The notes: a model not told the origin generated them from the sequence alone. A DNA stretch of 51,986 nt from Flavobacteriales bacterium (GCA_025451235.1 JANWKT010000025.1:120201-172186); one strand, 5' to 3'. Counted from the stretch's first letter, positions 40,120-49,684 are shown. Made by a program: numbers and translations.

Positions 40120-40926
40120 TTAAAAGTAATGGCCAATGATGGCATGTACCACTTCAAAAAGAATCAGAAAAATAATGATCCATTCCAACTTGTTGCTATC
40201 ACGATGTTGAATCAGCTGAGCGAAGGTACGCAGGTTGTGGTCTATTATTTTTAATGTATACTCCACCTCTCGAAATCGTGTTTTTAGCTCAAAAGTTTTG
40301 GAGAGTCCAGTATTGATCTTAGATAAATACTCATTCTCCCAAACGGTATCAGGAGCATCCAGAAAATAAAGACTATCAATGATCCTATTTTGCGTATTCA
40401 ACGTTTTTCCAATAAACTTCATGAGTTTTATTTTTGAAATTCCCAGCTTACCCCTTTGCTCAAGTTCACCAGTTATTCTATTAGTATCATGCAAAAGATC
40501 AAGGGATAATTGAGTAAAATAATCCAATACAACCGATTGACTTACGTTGAGCATCACTATTTTTATCACATCCGCATCGATCTTCGGAACTTGAATGGAG
40601 GTATAATAGAAATGAAGAGGACTGTTTGAATCCACCGAAATCAAAAAATCTTCCTTATATTCCCTATCAATTAAGGTGGGGCGGGTTACAAAATATCTTA
40701 AGAGGTCTATATACTCTTTGATTATAGCTTCATTACAATTGGCAAAAGAAATCTCACCATAATTTTGAATATAAATATAAGAATCCTCACCTTTTTTGAT
40801 GAAAATATCGGTTAGACTACTAGAATAAATATCGTTTTTATATTCTGACTTGAAATTTTTTATATTAATTTTTTCTCCAAGTTGATAGGCCAATATTTTA
40901 ACTTTCTGTTCTATTATGGGCTTCAT
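40120..40926 (-). CDS. RMD1/YagE (DUF155) family protein
   Basis: This 268-residue protein has an N-terminal strand-rich region with ...SYIYIQNYGEISFANCNE. A helical core (LDLLHDTNRITGELEQRGKLGISKIKLMKFIGKTLNTQNRIIDSLYFLDAPDTVWENEYL) is followed by a closing segment NKLEWIIIFLILFEVVHAIIGHYF, a single C-terminal membrane helix. This matches DUF155, whose yeast members are RMD1 and RMD8; their mechanism is not known. It lies 22 bases after the pyruvoyl decarboxylase stop, so the pair is probably one operon. Confidence 0.82.
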   Translation of the reverse strand: MKPIIEQKVKILAYQLGEKINIKNFKSEYKNDIYSSSLTDIFIKKGEDSYIYIQNYGEISFANCNEAIIKEYIDLLRYFVTRPTLIDREYKEDFLISVDSNSPLHFYYTSIQVPKIDADVIKIVMLNVSQSVVLDYFTQLSLDLLHDTNRITGELEQRGKLGISKIKLMKFIGKTLNTQNRIIDSLYFLDAPDTVWENEYLSKINTGLSKTFELKTRFREVEYTLKIIDHNLRTFAQLIQHRDSNKLEWIIIFLILFEVVHAIIGHYF

Positions 40927-40948
40927 GGCTAAACTATGTTTTTATTAA

Positions 40949-42094
40949 CTATATAACCGGATATGCCTGAGCAATCCTGGTACCCATTTTATAATGCACC
41001 TTGGGTTGTGCAATAAAACTAATATTGCTGGAGGATTCAAAAAGCACAATGCAATCAGAGCCACCAAACTGGAAATAGGATAGCTCTTCCCCTTTTCGAA
41101 GAGTAACTCCCTCCTCCGCAGTAATAATTACCGAAGAAACCTGTGACATGCCTATTGGTAAAACAGCTACCAGGCCTATTACAGTATCCAATACAATCAA
41201 TGCTCTTGACTGGGCAAACTGATATCCTGGAAGGTCGAGCGAATCATAATTTTTCTTAAGTCGTATTTGTTGGATGGTGGAATGTTCATCAATAGGCACC
41301 GCCTCTACTTCCTGATATACCTGACCATGAATAACACGAGCTTCCAACACTTTTCCACCTACCGGTGCATGTTGGCGATGATAATCCGTTGGACCTAGAT
41401 AGGTGTGCATGAAGAGTCCATTTTCAAAACTGTCCTTGTATGGACTTCCTTCGAGTAATTCGCTTATTTTCCAATTTAAGTTTTTAACGGTTACATTAGA
41501 GTCTTTTCTGATTTCCCACTGACCACCGAAGGTAGAATCAGCAGGCGATACGATCACCGACGGATCTAATATAGCAGCTATCGGTCGGAACCCAGGTTTA
41601 AAATTTCTTGCAAAAAACTGGTTAAATGATTTCCATCCACCGTGGGGACGGATATATTCATTCATATTATAGTAGGGAGAGTTATAAAAAGTTCTCTCAG
41701 ACTCCTCTGTCAATGATTCAGGTGTATCAAGAAATAATCCCATCGCGTTGGCATAGTTTACCAGCCATTCTGAAAAGGGTGTGATGGGAGGGGTTCGGTT
41801 ATACGGAATTACTTTGTTTTGGAGTAATAAAAGAGGTTTCTGATCAGCAATAAAATAAAATGCACTTAAATGGTCATTTACGTTTTGCCCGGAGGAATTT
41901 TCTGTAGGGATCCAATAAAGAAAGTTGTTGATCCAATCCAGGTATTGATCCAGTTCTTTTACATCCTCTAAAAGAGGCACATGGTTACTGTTCGCTGCTT
42001 TGATAGCTGATTCAAAACTATCTTTCCAATTGTTTGCCTGGATCAATTTTACCAAATCATTCACGATGGGATGGTATTTCGCTTTAGTTACCAT
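40949..42094 (-). CDS. Phosphatidylserine-decarboxylase-related pyruvoyl enzyme, PsiD-like
   Basis: The C-terminal domain has the phosphatidylserine decarboxylase features: TDYHRQHAPVGGKV (conserved histidine), an IGLVAVLPIGMSQVSSV strand, and the self-cleavage site FGGSDC with Ser346 expected to become the pyruvoyl group. The N-terminal 150 residues match the PSDC-type extension (WLVNYANAMGLFLDTPES, GWKSFNQFFARNFKPGFRP) seen in fungal tryptophan decarboxylase PsiD and relatives. There is no membrane helix, unlike true phosphatidylserine decarboxylases. It is therefore more likely a soluble amino-acid decarboxylase; substrate unknown. Confidence 0.8.
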   Translation of the reverse strand: MVTKAKYHPIVNDLVKLIQANNWKDSFESAIKAANSNHVPLLEDVKELDQYLDWINNFLYWIPTENSSGQNVNDHLSAFYFIADQKPLLLLQNKVIPYNRTPPITPFSEWLVNYANAMGLFLDTPESLTEESERTFYNSPYYNMNEYIRPHGGWKSFNQFFARNFKPGFRPIAAILDPSVIVSPADSTFGGQWEIRKDSNVTVKNLNWKISELLEGSPYKDSFENGLFMHTYLGPTDYHRQHAPVGGKVLEARVIHGQVYQEVEAVPIDEHSTIQQIRLKKNYDSLDLPGYQFAQSRALIVLDTVIGLVAVLPIGMSQVSSVIITAEEGVTLRKGEELSYFQFGGSDCIVLFESSSNISFIAQPKVHYKMGTRIAQAYPVI

Positions 42095-42130
42095 AATATA
42101 ATTTTTTATTTTCTGATCATTTCATTCATT

Positions 42131-42186
42131 CTGCAGGTTGCTCGAATTTTATTCAGCATATTACATGTCTTTTCATACCATAAAAT
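42131..42186 (-). promoter_or_regulatory. Weak tenth regulon-like site before the PsiD-like gene
   Basis: ACATGTAA is followed by 25 bases and then TGCAG in place of CTTTG. The left half is poor. I list it only as a degenerate candidate. Confidence 0.25.
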
Positions 42187-42212
42187 CATTTCTTATGGCT
42201 AATACATCAAGA

Positions 42213-42569
42213 TTATCTTCTCTCCAATTTCTCCCACTTTGCTTTTATGTCAACCCGGTTTTGATCCATTTTATTTTCAAACACAACACTGTCCTTTTCT
42301 ACGGGTATACTATTTTTAAATAAATTGATTTTTGATTTAGTAATGACTTTTGTTTGTATAGCGTTATTTTTATTCAAGCTCTTTGCTTTTTTGGACACAT
42401 GAATGATCTCTTCACCCTTGTTATTATCATCTTTTGGCATTTCTTTATCTTCCTTTACACGTTCAAACGCATCATCCGATTTTTGTGGATGTGATTCACA
42501 AGAAACCAACATCATAACTAAAAAACAGCTACTGATAATTGTTGAAATAAAGTTTAATTTTGAAGTCAT
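42213..42569 (-). CDS. Small lipoprotein, Lys/Glu/Asp-rich
   Basis: The signal peptide (ISTIISSCFLVMMLVSCESH) has the lipobox cysteine at about residue 24. The mature part is highly charged (DDAFERVKEDKEMPKDDNNKGEE, KSKINLFKNSIPVEKDS) with no recognisable domain. It follows the DUF4239 gene by 13 bases and is the last gene of that minus-strand run. Confidence 0.7.
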   Translation of the reverse strand: MTSKLNFISTIISSCFLVMMLVSCESHPQKSDDAFERVKEDKEMPKDDNNKGEEIIHVSKKAKSLNKNNAIQTKVITKSKINLFKNSIPVEKDSVVFENKMDQNRVDIKAKWEKLERR

Positions 42570-42582
42570 TTAGTTTTTTGCT

Positions 42583-43398
42583 TTATTTATTTTTTTGGGT
42601 AAGATCATTAGCCCATTCCTCCATAGTGAATATCTGCATATAGGATTTGGGCTCAACGGATAAGCTACCAGTATATGGATGATCAAGCAGAATAATCATG
42701 AAAAGAAGCATGCAAATGAAAGTGCTTAAAAATGCATTTAATGCCACATGCATGCGTGTATGTTCAATATCCAATAACATGGCACAAGCGATCGTAATGA
42801 TAGCACCAAATATCATGGGCAGCCACATAGGAGGAGGAATTTCTGTCTCAACGGAATTAATACGAAGTTCTCTATAGGTGCTTAGTTCATGCAAATGGCC
42901 CAACATTTCTCCTACCAACCGGATCTGGAGCGGATCCTTGGGATTGAGATGTTCCATCTTATTAAATACCAGGTTAAATGATTCTTCTGTTTTCTGGCTT
43001 GGCTTCATAAGCTTCATATTGGGAAATTCCTCATTGATTACATTGTACACAAAATCAAGGTATACTGTCATGAGTTCTTTTGATTCAGCCGAGTCCGGGT
43101 AAAACTCAATGTCGCGGTATAGTGCAAGTGCCGAACTCCCTTCTTTGCTTACATTACTATGTGTTTCATTTAACTGATCCCATACTAAAAATACAACGAA
43201 GCTGAGCAACAAGGCATAAAAACTGGCAATAGCGAGGAAAAGGAAGCCTGTTACTTCATTATGTGACCGGAGAATTTTTAATCTAACGTATTTACGAAAA
43301 AGGAAAGTGGCTAACCCGGCAACAACTGAGCCAAAAGTAATGATCAAAACAAAAAACAACCATGAAGGTATTTGTAGCATGTAATATGTGATGGCCAT
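42583..43398 (-). CDS. DUF4239 bestrophin-like membrane protein
   Basis: This 271-residue protein has two N-terminal helices (WLFFVLIITFGSVVAGLATFLF and GFLFLAIASFYALLLSFVVFLVW). The conserved motif SFYALLLSFVVFLVWDQLNETHSNVSKEGSSALALYRD and two C-terminal helices (WLPMIFGAIITIACAMLL and ALNAFLSTFICMLLFMIILLDHPYTGSL) follow. That matches DUF4239, distantly related to bestrophin anion channels; its function is not established. It lies 65 bases after yceI in the same direction. Confidence 0.85.
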   Translation of the reverse strand: MAITYYMLQIPSWLFFVLIITFGSVVAGLATFLFRKYVRLKILRSHNEVTGFLFLAIASFYALLLSFVVFLVWDQLNETHSNVSKEGSSALALYRDIEFYPDSAESKELMTVYLDFVYNVINEEFPNMKLMKPSQKTEESFNLVFNKMEHLNPKDPLQIRLVGEMLGHLHELSTYRELRINSVETEIPPPMWLPMIFGAIITIACAMLLDIEHTRMHVALNAFLSTFICMLLFMIILLDHPYTGSLSVEPKSYMQIFTMEEWANDLTQKNK

Positions 43399-43463
43399 TT
43401 GGTAAAAATATTTAAAGCATAATTAAAAACTGAAACAGACAAGGTTGAATTTATTGTACTTGG

Positions 43464-44060
43464 TTAATTAGAATGAAGGCTTTTGTTACCCATAGGGTCC
43501 AAACTCAAATGCAGACCTTCACTTCCCAAATTAATAAGTTGAAGAGCACATAAAATTTTTACTTCTTTACTTACCATCATACCTCCACTTTCGAAAGATG
43601 AGTTCCCATACAGTCCCCAATCGGCACGGTTTAACTTACCAGTAATTTTACAACTAACGTTTTCATTACCATTCAGATCATTCGAAATCCCACTGAATTT
43701 TACATTTAACTTTATTAATTTCGTATTCCCTTTTATTATTAACTCGCCCCATAACTCATGGTTACCTTCCTTGTCAGGTGGACCCATAGTGGTTGATTTG
43801 AATTTGATCTGCATATAGTTTTGGACATCAAAAAAATCAACACTCCTTAAATGCACATCGCGATTTAAATCTCCGGTTGTAACTGAGGCAGCTTCAATCC
43901 AAAAATCTATCTCCGCAGTTTGGAAGTCCTTGGATTTTGTATAGATACTTGCATCGAAGTTTTTAAATACACCTTTGAGGGTAGTAATGACCAGATGTCC
44001 CACTTTAAAGGTAATATCACTGTTAATTTTATCGATTGACCATTTTGTTTCGTTTTCCAT
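43464..44060 (-). CDS. YceI family lipid-binding-type protein
   Basis: The YceI barrel motifs are WSIDKINSDITFKVGHLVITTLKGVFKNFDASI, DLNRDVHLRSVDFFDVQNYMQIKFKST, and KLNRADWGLYGNSSFESGGMMVSKEVKI. YceI proteins hold isoprenoid or fatty compounds in a barrel. This one has no signal peptide in the predicted 198-residue product, so it may be cytoplasmic. It follows the coiled-coil lipoprotein gene by 67 bases. Confidence 0.9.
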   Translation of the reverse strand: MENETKWSIDKINSDITFKVGHLVITTLKGVFKNFDASIYTKSKDFQTAEIDFWIEAASVTTGDLNRDVHLRSVDFFDVQNYMQIKFKSTTMGPPDKEGNHELWGELIIKGNTKLIKLNVKFSGISNDLNGNENVSCKITGKLNRADWGLYGNSSFESGGMMVSKEVKILCALQLINLGSEGLHLSLDPMGNKSLHSN

Positions 44061-44127
44061 AACCTTTGGTATTTATATGGTTGATAATTCAACATCCTTC
44101 AATGGTGTAGGCATGTGGTGCAATTTT

Positions 44128-44568
44128 CTACTTTACATTGTCTACTGCCAGGTCGTTAAGGGCTTTCTCCAGTTCCTCCATATCATGCTCAAATTCCTCC
44201 TTAAACGTTTTCCATTTATCTTTTCCTTCTCCTTTGTAATTGGCCAATTCATTTTTCAATTCATTGTTTTTCTTCTCAAGATCAGCTATCCTGTCTTCAA
44301 GATCGGCTTTAGCACTTCCCTTTGAATTTTTTATCTTTGATCTAAGTTCAAGGATCCTTTGCTCGTTCGCTGTAATGATGCCATTTGTTTCTTTCTTGTA
44401 CTTTTCTATATCGGCTAAATATTCTTCAGTGGCTTCGTCTAAATCAATATTGGCTTGTTCAACCTTGTTTTCTGCATCCTCTACTTTTTGAGCAGGAGTC
44501 TTGCAGCCTGTTAAAATTGCTCCTGAAATGAGGACATATGCCGCCAGTATTAAAATTGATTTTTTCAT
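44128..44568 (-). CDS. Coiled-coil lipoprotein
   Basis: The signal peptide (ILAAYVLISGAILTGC) puts the lipidated cysteine at about residue 22. Residues about 27-110 form a nearly continuous heptad pattern (VEDAENKVEQANIDLDEATEEYLADIEKY, LRSKIKNSKGSAKADLEDRIADLEKKNNELKNEL). This resembles an Lpp-like or stalk protein of the periplasm. It heads a minus-strand run with YceI, DUF4239 and another lipoprotein. Promoter site 6 is directly upstream. Confidence 0.8.
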   Translation of the reverse strand: MKKSILILAAYVLISGAILTGCKTPAQKVEDAENKVEQANIDLDEATEEYLADIEKYKKETNGIITANEQRILELRSKIKNSKGSAKADLEDRIADLEKKNNELKNELANYKGEGKDKWKTFKEEFEHDMEELEKALNDLAVDNVK

Positions 44569-44606
44569 TTTTTGATGTTTTAGTGTTAAACAATGGGTTT
44601 AAAACA

Positions 44607-44662
44607 CAAAGGTGGACACTCCAACATGATTAAGTATTACACAATTCTTGCATATGTTGCAT
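44607..44662 (-). promoter_or_regulatory. Shared regulon promoter, site 6 (coiled-coil lipoprotein run)
   Basis: The left hexamer TGCAAC is shifted by one base (20-base period). ATTGTGTAA is followed by 25 bases and CTTTG (44607-44611). The remaining 44663-44790 sequence holds no gene I can support. Confidence 0.7.
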
Positions 44663-44790
44663 CATTATGAATGTTTTTGGGCAGCCTGCGGGCCTTCTGC
44701 AGTACAGTAACCAGTCCCTGGTTGGAGATCGTCATCTTCTGTCCCTAGTTTAACCATGTGAATTACATTTCCGGACCGTCATTGCAATAA

Positions 44791-44819
44791 AAAAGGCTGC
44801 TCAATGTGAGCAGCCTTTT
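44791..44819. terminator. Terminator of the 980-residue DUF3494 gene
   Basis: AAAAGGCTGCTCA and TGAGCAGCCTTTT pair perfectly with a three-base loop. On the minus strand it is followed by TTTTTTATTG. Confidence 0.88.
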
Positions 44820-44839
44820 AGGAATGATATGAAGAAATA

Positions 44840-47782
44840 TTATTTACTAATAATCAATTTCATTTGAACCGAATTTCCATTGGCAGTCATTCTTAAAAAA
44901 TAAATTCCCATGGTTAAACTCGTAAAGTCAAATGGTTCGATAACACTACCGGATACAGAACCTATGTATCTATTGTATACCACTCTTCCAGTCATATCCA
45001 ATAGATCCACTACCAGGTTGTCTGTTTCCATGTTTTGGATACTTAGGTTGATTGGTCCGTTAGATGGATTTGGATACATCGCGATGATAACAATACTTCC
45101 ATCTTCATTAATAATGACGTTGGTAAAGTTCACCTGAATGGTATCGCTGTTGGAGCAACCAAACTCATTGGTTACAAATACTATGTAAGTTCCATTTGTA
45201 TTTACTGTAATGGTTTGGGTTGTATCAGAAGTACTCCATAAATAGCTTGCAAAACCACCACCGGCATTTAAGGTTGCACTTGGACCAGGTTGAACGATAT
45301 CACCTGTACCCAAACTAACAACAGGAACCGGATTCACGGTTAAAGATACATAGGGTGAAGTAACATTGGGTGCACATACCCCGCTTATAACAACATTATA
45401 GTTATATGCCGTGTCGGAAAAGCTTGCCGGATTAATTGTAAGAACTGCCGAAGTTGCTCCGGAAATATTTCCTCCATTGATTAAGTTGGTTACTCCTTTT
45501 CTCCATTGATAAACAAGTCCAGTACCTGTAGAAGTTACTGAAAAGCTTGCTGAACTTCCGTCGCATACTGTTTGATCGGCTGGCGAGGCAGTAATGCTTG
45601 GTGCTGTATTCACTATCAATGCTACATTTAACGATGTAACATTTGGTGCACATACACCACCTATAACAACGTAATAGTTGGTTTCGGCATCCAGAATGTT
45701 TACAGGGTTAATAGTAAGGGTAGCTGAGGTGGCTCCAGAGATATTTCCACCGTTCACTAAATTTACAGCTCCCTTTTTCCACTGATAGGTAAGACCTGTT
45801 CCAGTTGCAGTTACGGAAAAGCTTGCTGAACCTCCAGCACATACTGTTTGACTAACTGGCTGGGTGGTAATGATAGTGGTTGAAGAAGCTGTTACTGATA
45901 AAGAAGCATTTATAGATGTATCATTTGGCGAACAAGATCCGGAAATAATAACATTATAGTTGGGTGCTGCGTCGGAAATACTCAATGGATTAATTGTTAA
46001 GACCGAAGAAGTTGCCCCGGAAATATTTCCCCCATTGATCAGATTGATCACCCCTTTTCTCCATTGGTAAGTGAGACCTCCTCCCGTTGCGGTTACCGAA
46101 AAACTTACTGAGCTTCCATTACATCCTGTTTGATTAGTAGGATCTGAAGTAATTATAGGAGCAGTATTTACCGTTAAAGAAACATTTGCAGAAGTATCGT
46201 TTGGGGCAGTTGCTCCACCCACAATCACATTATAGTTAGTTGCAGCATCTAAAGCATTCACCGGGTAAAAGGTAAGTGTAGGTGTATTGGTTCCGGAAAT
46301 ATTTCCTCCGTCGATTAAGTTAACCGTGCCTTTTCTCCATTGATAGGTTAAACCTGTACCTGTAGCAGTTACTGTAAAACTCACCGAATCTCCTACACAA
46401 GCGGTTTGATTCGCTGGTCCTGAAATAATATTAGGAGGATAGGTAGTGCCACAACCAATGGGCATAGTTACTGTAATTGCTGTAGTATTTAAAGCGCCGG
46501 TAGTTGTTAAAGCTCTACCTTCAAGTGTAACTCCGGTATTTAGATCCATTGCTCCATTATTGCAAATAATGGTTCCTTTAAAATCTGAATAATCATTTAT
46601 GTCAAGAGCACCATCAACCACCCAATATACATTTTCTACCTGTGTTCCGTTGATCAATATAACTTTTGAATAGGTGCTGGTTGAAAATGCTCCGAATGTA
46701 TGAATAACAAAAACGGCATTTGCATTGCCTTGGGCATTCAAATAAACAGTATCGGTAAACGTTACTGCCCCGTTCATAATATATTTATGAGGAGTTAACA
46801 CCAGATTACCTCCAAATTGAGCTGGATATAATAATTCAATATCACTAGGTAATAAGTTCAAATAATTATAGGCATTTAATAAATCCGTTGATGCAGCTGC
46901 TGTGGAACCATCAGGGATGGGATGGATCATACCAGCAACAAACAATGGATTGAATCCTGTTGTTAAGCCACTGTTTGTTCCAACATCACCTGTAACATAG
47001 GTTGTCCCTGAATTTGTTACCGGGCCACTGGAAGAAAATAAAGCATAACATTCTACAGATACAAGGTTAGGTTCCAACGGTCCTGTAAGAACCGGGCTGC
47101 CACATCCTATAGGTGTATATGCCAAAATACCATCAACGGTAACTGCTCCTGCTGTAGACAACACTCTTCCTTCAAGGGTATCACCTGTATTCATACTAAT
47201 GGCTGCATTGTTAGCGATTACGGTTCCTCTCATAGTGGTGCCGGAGGCCATACTTACCAAGCCTTCTACTTGCCAATATACATTGCAGGCCAACGCGTTG
47301 TTAATTAATTTTACTTTTGAATTTGCGTTGGTAGAAAGGGGGCCTAAAATCCTGATAATAAATACTGCATTCGGATTTCCCTGTGCATCTAAAGTAAGAT
47401 CCAGGTTCATAGTAGTAGCTCCAGAAATTTCATAAACTCCGGGAATTAACGTCTGTCCATTTCCAAGTAATGGAGCAGGAAAGAAGGTTGGGATAGTTGC
47501 ATTTAATTGATTATATGCAATCAATAAATCGGCAGCACATTGACCACTAACCAGGTCATTGTCATGCATTCCACCATCAACATTTCCAAATCCAGTGCTT
47601 GAACCGTTGTTGGTACCTACGTTACCCGTAAGGTGTGTAATACCTGTATTGCTCACTGCTCCAACTGTGGAGAAGAGAACAAAATCAGCAGCTGTCCCTA
47701 AATTGATCACCTGTCCGAAATTTACATTCGGAAAAGTGAATAGAGCAAGTGTTGATATAATAAAGAGTAATTTACTTTTCAT
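44840..47782 (-). CDS. Large secreted DUF3494 protein with Ig-like repeats and T9SS sorting tail
   Basis: The first 450 residues are a close paralogue of the 539-residue neighbour and contain two DUF3494 modules (LGTAADFVLFSTVGAVSNTGITHLTGNVGTN, and CYALFSSSGPVTNSGTTYVTGDVGTN). Four Ig-like repeats of about 90 residues follow, each with the pattern P-x-x-Q-T-x-C-x-G-x-S-x-S-F-x-V-T-A-T-G-x-G-L-x-Y-Q-W-R-K-G. A PKD/SprB-like unit (LGTGDIVQPGPSATLNAGGGFASYLWSTSDT) comes next. The end is a T9SS tail (MYPNPSNGPINLSIQN...MGIYFLRMTANGNSVQMKLIISK). It is probably a surface-displayed ice-binding protein or adhesin. Confidence 0.92.
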   Translation of the reverse strand: MKSKLLFIISTLALFTFPNVNFGQVINLGTAADFVLFSTVGAVSNTGITHLTGNVGTNNGSSTGFGNVDGGMHDNDLVSGQCAADLLIAYNQLNATIPTFFPAPLLGNGQTLIPGVYEISGATTMNLDLTLDAQGNPNAVFIIRILGPLSTNANSKVKLINNALACNVYWQVEGLVSMASGTTMRGTVIANNAAISMNTGDTLEGRVLSTAGAVTVDGILAYTPIGCGSPVLTGPLEPNLVSVECYALFSSSGPVTNSGTTYVTGDVGTNSGLTTGFNPLFVAGMIHPIPDGSTAAASTDLLNAYNYLNLLPSDIELLYPAQFGGNLVLTPHKYIMNGAVTFTDTVYLNAQGNANAVFVIHTFGAFSTSTYSKVILINGTQVENVYWVVDGALDINDYSDFKGTIICNNGAMDLNTGVTLEGRALTTTGALNTTAITVTMPIGCGTTYPPNIISGPANQTACVGDSVSFTVTATGTGLTYQWRKGTVNLIDGGNISGTNTPTLTFYPVNALDAATNYNVIVGGATAPNDTSANVSLTVNTAPIITSDPTNQTGCNGSSVSFSVTATGGGLTYQWRKGVINLINGGNISGATSSVLTINPLSISDAAPNYNVIISGSCSPNDTSINASLSVTASSTTIITTQPVSQTVCAGGSASFSVTATGTGLTYQWKKGAVNLVNGGNISGATSATLTINPVNILDAETNYYVVIGGVCAPNVTSLNVALIVNTAPSITASPADQTVCDGSSASFSVTSTGTGLVYQWRKGVTNLINGGNISGATSAVLTINPASFSDTAYNYNVVISGVCAPNVTSPYVSLTVNPVPVVSLGTGDIVQPGPSATLNAGGGFASYLWSTSDTTQTITVNTNGTYIVFVTNEFGCSNSDTIQVNFTNVIINEDGSIVIIAMYPNPSNGPINLSIQNMETDNLVVDLLDMTGRVVYNRYIGSVSGSVIEPFDFTSLTMGIYFLRMTANGNSVQMKLIISK

Positions 47783-47800
47783 ATTTAAAGAGTTTAAATC

Positions 47801-47817
47801 GTGAATTAATTTTCACA
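47801..47817. promoter_or_regulatory. Downstream dyad next to the -7 box (copy C)
   Basis: GTGAA-TTAATT-TTCAC, followed by A. Same position relative to the -7 box as copies A and B. Confidence 0.55.
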
Positions 47818-47820
47818 TAA

Positions 47821-47876
47821 CAAAGTTGCGTACTGTTTGTTGAGTTGTTATTACAAAACTTTATTAAACAGTTACG
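47821..47876 (-). promoter_or_regulatory. Shared regulon promoter, site 7 (980-residue DUF3494 gene)
   Basis: The left hexamer CGTAAC and right TGTAAT are 21 bases apart. GTTTTGTAA is followed by 25 bases and CTTTG (47821-47825). Confidence 0.82.
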
Positions 47877-47894
47877 TAATTCCCCTGTATATTT

Positions 47895-49649
47895 TTACGG
47901 AGTGATCAGATTAGACAATAATTCATCCCTGGCTGCTACAATGCAAGCAATCACATGATCCATTACCTCTGAAGTGATGTGAACATTTAAAGGAAATATT
48001 TTGATTGCATAGATAACCGCTTCAGGGTCTTTCATATCCCGGTTGTATTCTGCAGCCCGAAAGCCGGTACTATAACTGAGATAAGGGGTGCATTGATCAT
48101 TTATTTTTTTCCCTGAACGATACCATTCGAACAATTTATCTCCAATCGCCTGTGTCATTTTATTGTGTTTGATTAAATCATCCCTAAAGGTCACATCCTT
48201 AAGTTCCCGGTCAAATTGAAATGCTGCATCAACATCCTTTGGATATATTCTAAGAAGTGTTACAAACCCATAATCGCCAGAGTTCACACAAACCATCTCC
48301 GAATTATTGGCCATTTGGTTTTGTAGATACACTTTATTTTCCAGTATACCGCCTAAAACAGATTGAAAGCCTTCGTGGCCAAAAAACTTGAGGGTGGCCC
48401 ATCCAGCCAATGAACCTGTGGCTGCTCTGGATACTTCCAACGTATAGTTCAATGGATTATAAGGCGATCTTGGCTGAAGATAGACCGAAGGTCCACGGGA
48501 AAGCAAGGATTCGAATTCCTCCGCATCCCGATAAACAAAAGCACTGCTTACGTATGGAGAAAACCCTGTTTTATGAAAATCCACTCCAAAAGCATCCGCA
48601 TAAAAAATACCCTTGATATCGTTGTAATTCTTTTCAAGATATGGTAGAACCGCATCCGAGAAACCCAAGGGGTTTAATTTGAAATCATAGTTCTTAAAAG
48701 CAATCCATGACCATCCAATGACGGAATCGCAATAGAGCAAAGCTTTACCGTAACCTTCAGGATTTGGATATTTATCCATCAATTTCCTTACCTCTTCAAC
48801 CGGATCAAATGCGGAAGCATCTGTTGTTCCCATGGTGCATACGATAGATGCAACGGGAATTTTCTTTACCTGACAATCTTTCAATACTTCCTCAAGATGT
48901 TTGGTATCCATTGCATTTGTTTCCATATCCGTTTCTATGCGAATGATATTGTCCATGCCCAGGCCCATCCAATCGGTGCTATTAAGCATTGTATAATGGG
49001 CCTGTTGCGAACAGATAACTTTTGCATCTGTTCGTACCCCTTTATTTCTAGAGCCAGGAAGTACCCGGGTAAGTGCATATTTTAAATGATAGGTCCAACA
49101 ACCCGAACCTCCGTAGGTATAAATGCATCCGGCTTCTTTTGGTTTCCATCCAGCGAGATTAGCTAATATTCCGGCGGATTCCAGTTCAGCCTGATGAACA
49201 TTCCAGGCATATTCCCCTTCAAGAATATTTGGTGCAAATATTTCTGATAAAATGGCGGCCACTATTGCCGCTGTATTCCCCTGTGGATTCACATTATTCA
49301 TGGTAAGTGGATGTCCCCAATTTGGCAACCCCTCGAACATTTTAATGACTTGTTGGATCACATCATTGGATGAACTCATTTTAGGATGTAAAGACGAATC
49401 TTTTACATTTTCAAAATCAATGGTAAGTGCCGAATTGGTTCCCAGGAATGCAGGACCACCAACTATCTCCGGTTTTAGTTTATCTAATTCTCGAATAGCT
49501 AAATAAATTCCTTCGGCCAAAGAATCATTCTCTGTTTTGAATGGCGAGGGAAATGAATGAAGCATTTCTGAACGGAATTTTGCCCATGCTGGAACTGTTT
49601 GCTTAGAGGTATCATTTTCTGTAATTTGTTCATCCATCTTATTGCTCAT
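47895..49649 (-). CDS. PLP-dependent group II amino-acid decarboxylase
   Basis: The 584-residue protein has the PLP fold motifs of the glutamate/aromatic amino-acid decarboxylase family. These are a GCIYTYGGSGCWTYHLKYAL region, SQQAHYTMLNSTDWMGLG, CTMGTTDASAFDPVEEV, LLYCDSVIGWSW (Asp for the PLP ring nitrogen), and ADAFGVDFHKTG with Lys360 as the Schiff-base lysine. The product amine and substrate cannot be fixed from sequence; aspartate, glutamate or an aromatic residue are all possible. The promoter is site 8 of the stress regulon, consistent with acid or osmotic stress use. Confidence 0.85.
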   Translation of the reverse strand: MSNKMDEQITENDTSKQTVPAWAKFRSEMLHSFPSPFKTENDSLAEGIYLAIRELDKLKPEIVGGPAFLGTNSALTIDFENVKDSSLHPKMSSSNDVIQQVIKMFEGLPNWGHPLTMNNVNPQGNTAAIVAAILSEIFAPNILEGEYAWNVHQAELESAGILANLAGWKPKEAGCIYTYGGSGCWTYHLKYALTRVLPGSRNKGVRTDAKVICSQQAHYTMLNSTDWMGLGMDNIIRIETDMETNAMDTKHLEEVLKDCQVKKIPVASIVCTMGTTDASAFDPVEEVRKLMDKYPNPEGYGKALLYCDSVIGWSWIAFKNYDFKLNPLGFSDAVLPYLEKNYNDIKGIFYADAFGVDFHKTGFSPYVSSAFVYRDAEEFESLLSRGPSVYLQPRSPYNPLNYTLEVSRAATGSLAGWATLKFFGHEGFQSVLGGILENKVYLQNQMANNSEMVCVNSGDYGFVTLLRIYPKDVDAAFQFDRELKDVTFRDDLIKHNKMTQAIGDKLFEWYRSGKKINDQCTPYLSYSTGFRAAEYNRDMKDPEAVIYAIKIFPLNVHITSEVMDHVIACIVAARDELLSNLITP

Positions 49650-49684
49650 ATAATATTCTTTGAAATTTTTGAACGATTCGGTTT

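Noticed and set aside
42131-42186. A confident tenth regulon site before the PsiD-like gene
   Set aside because: The GTAA is present but the -7 box reads TGCAG and the left half is poor; kept only as a weak candidate.
45360-46440. DNA repeats as a separate tandem array
   Set aside because: They encode four Ig-like domains of one protein; divergence and frame conservation show selection on protein.
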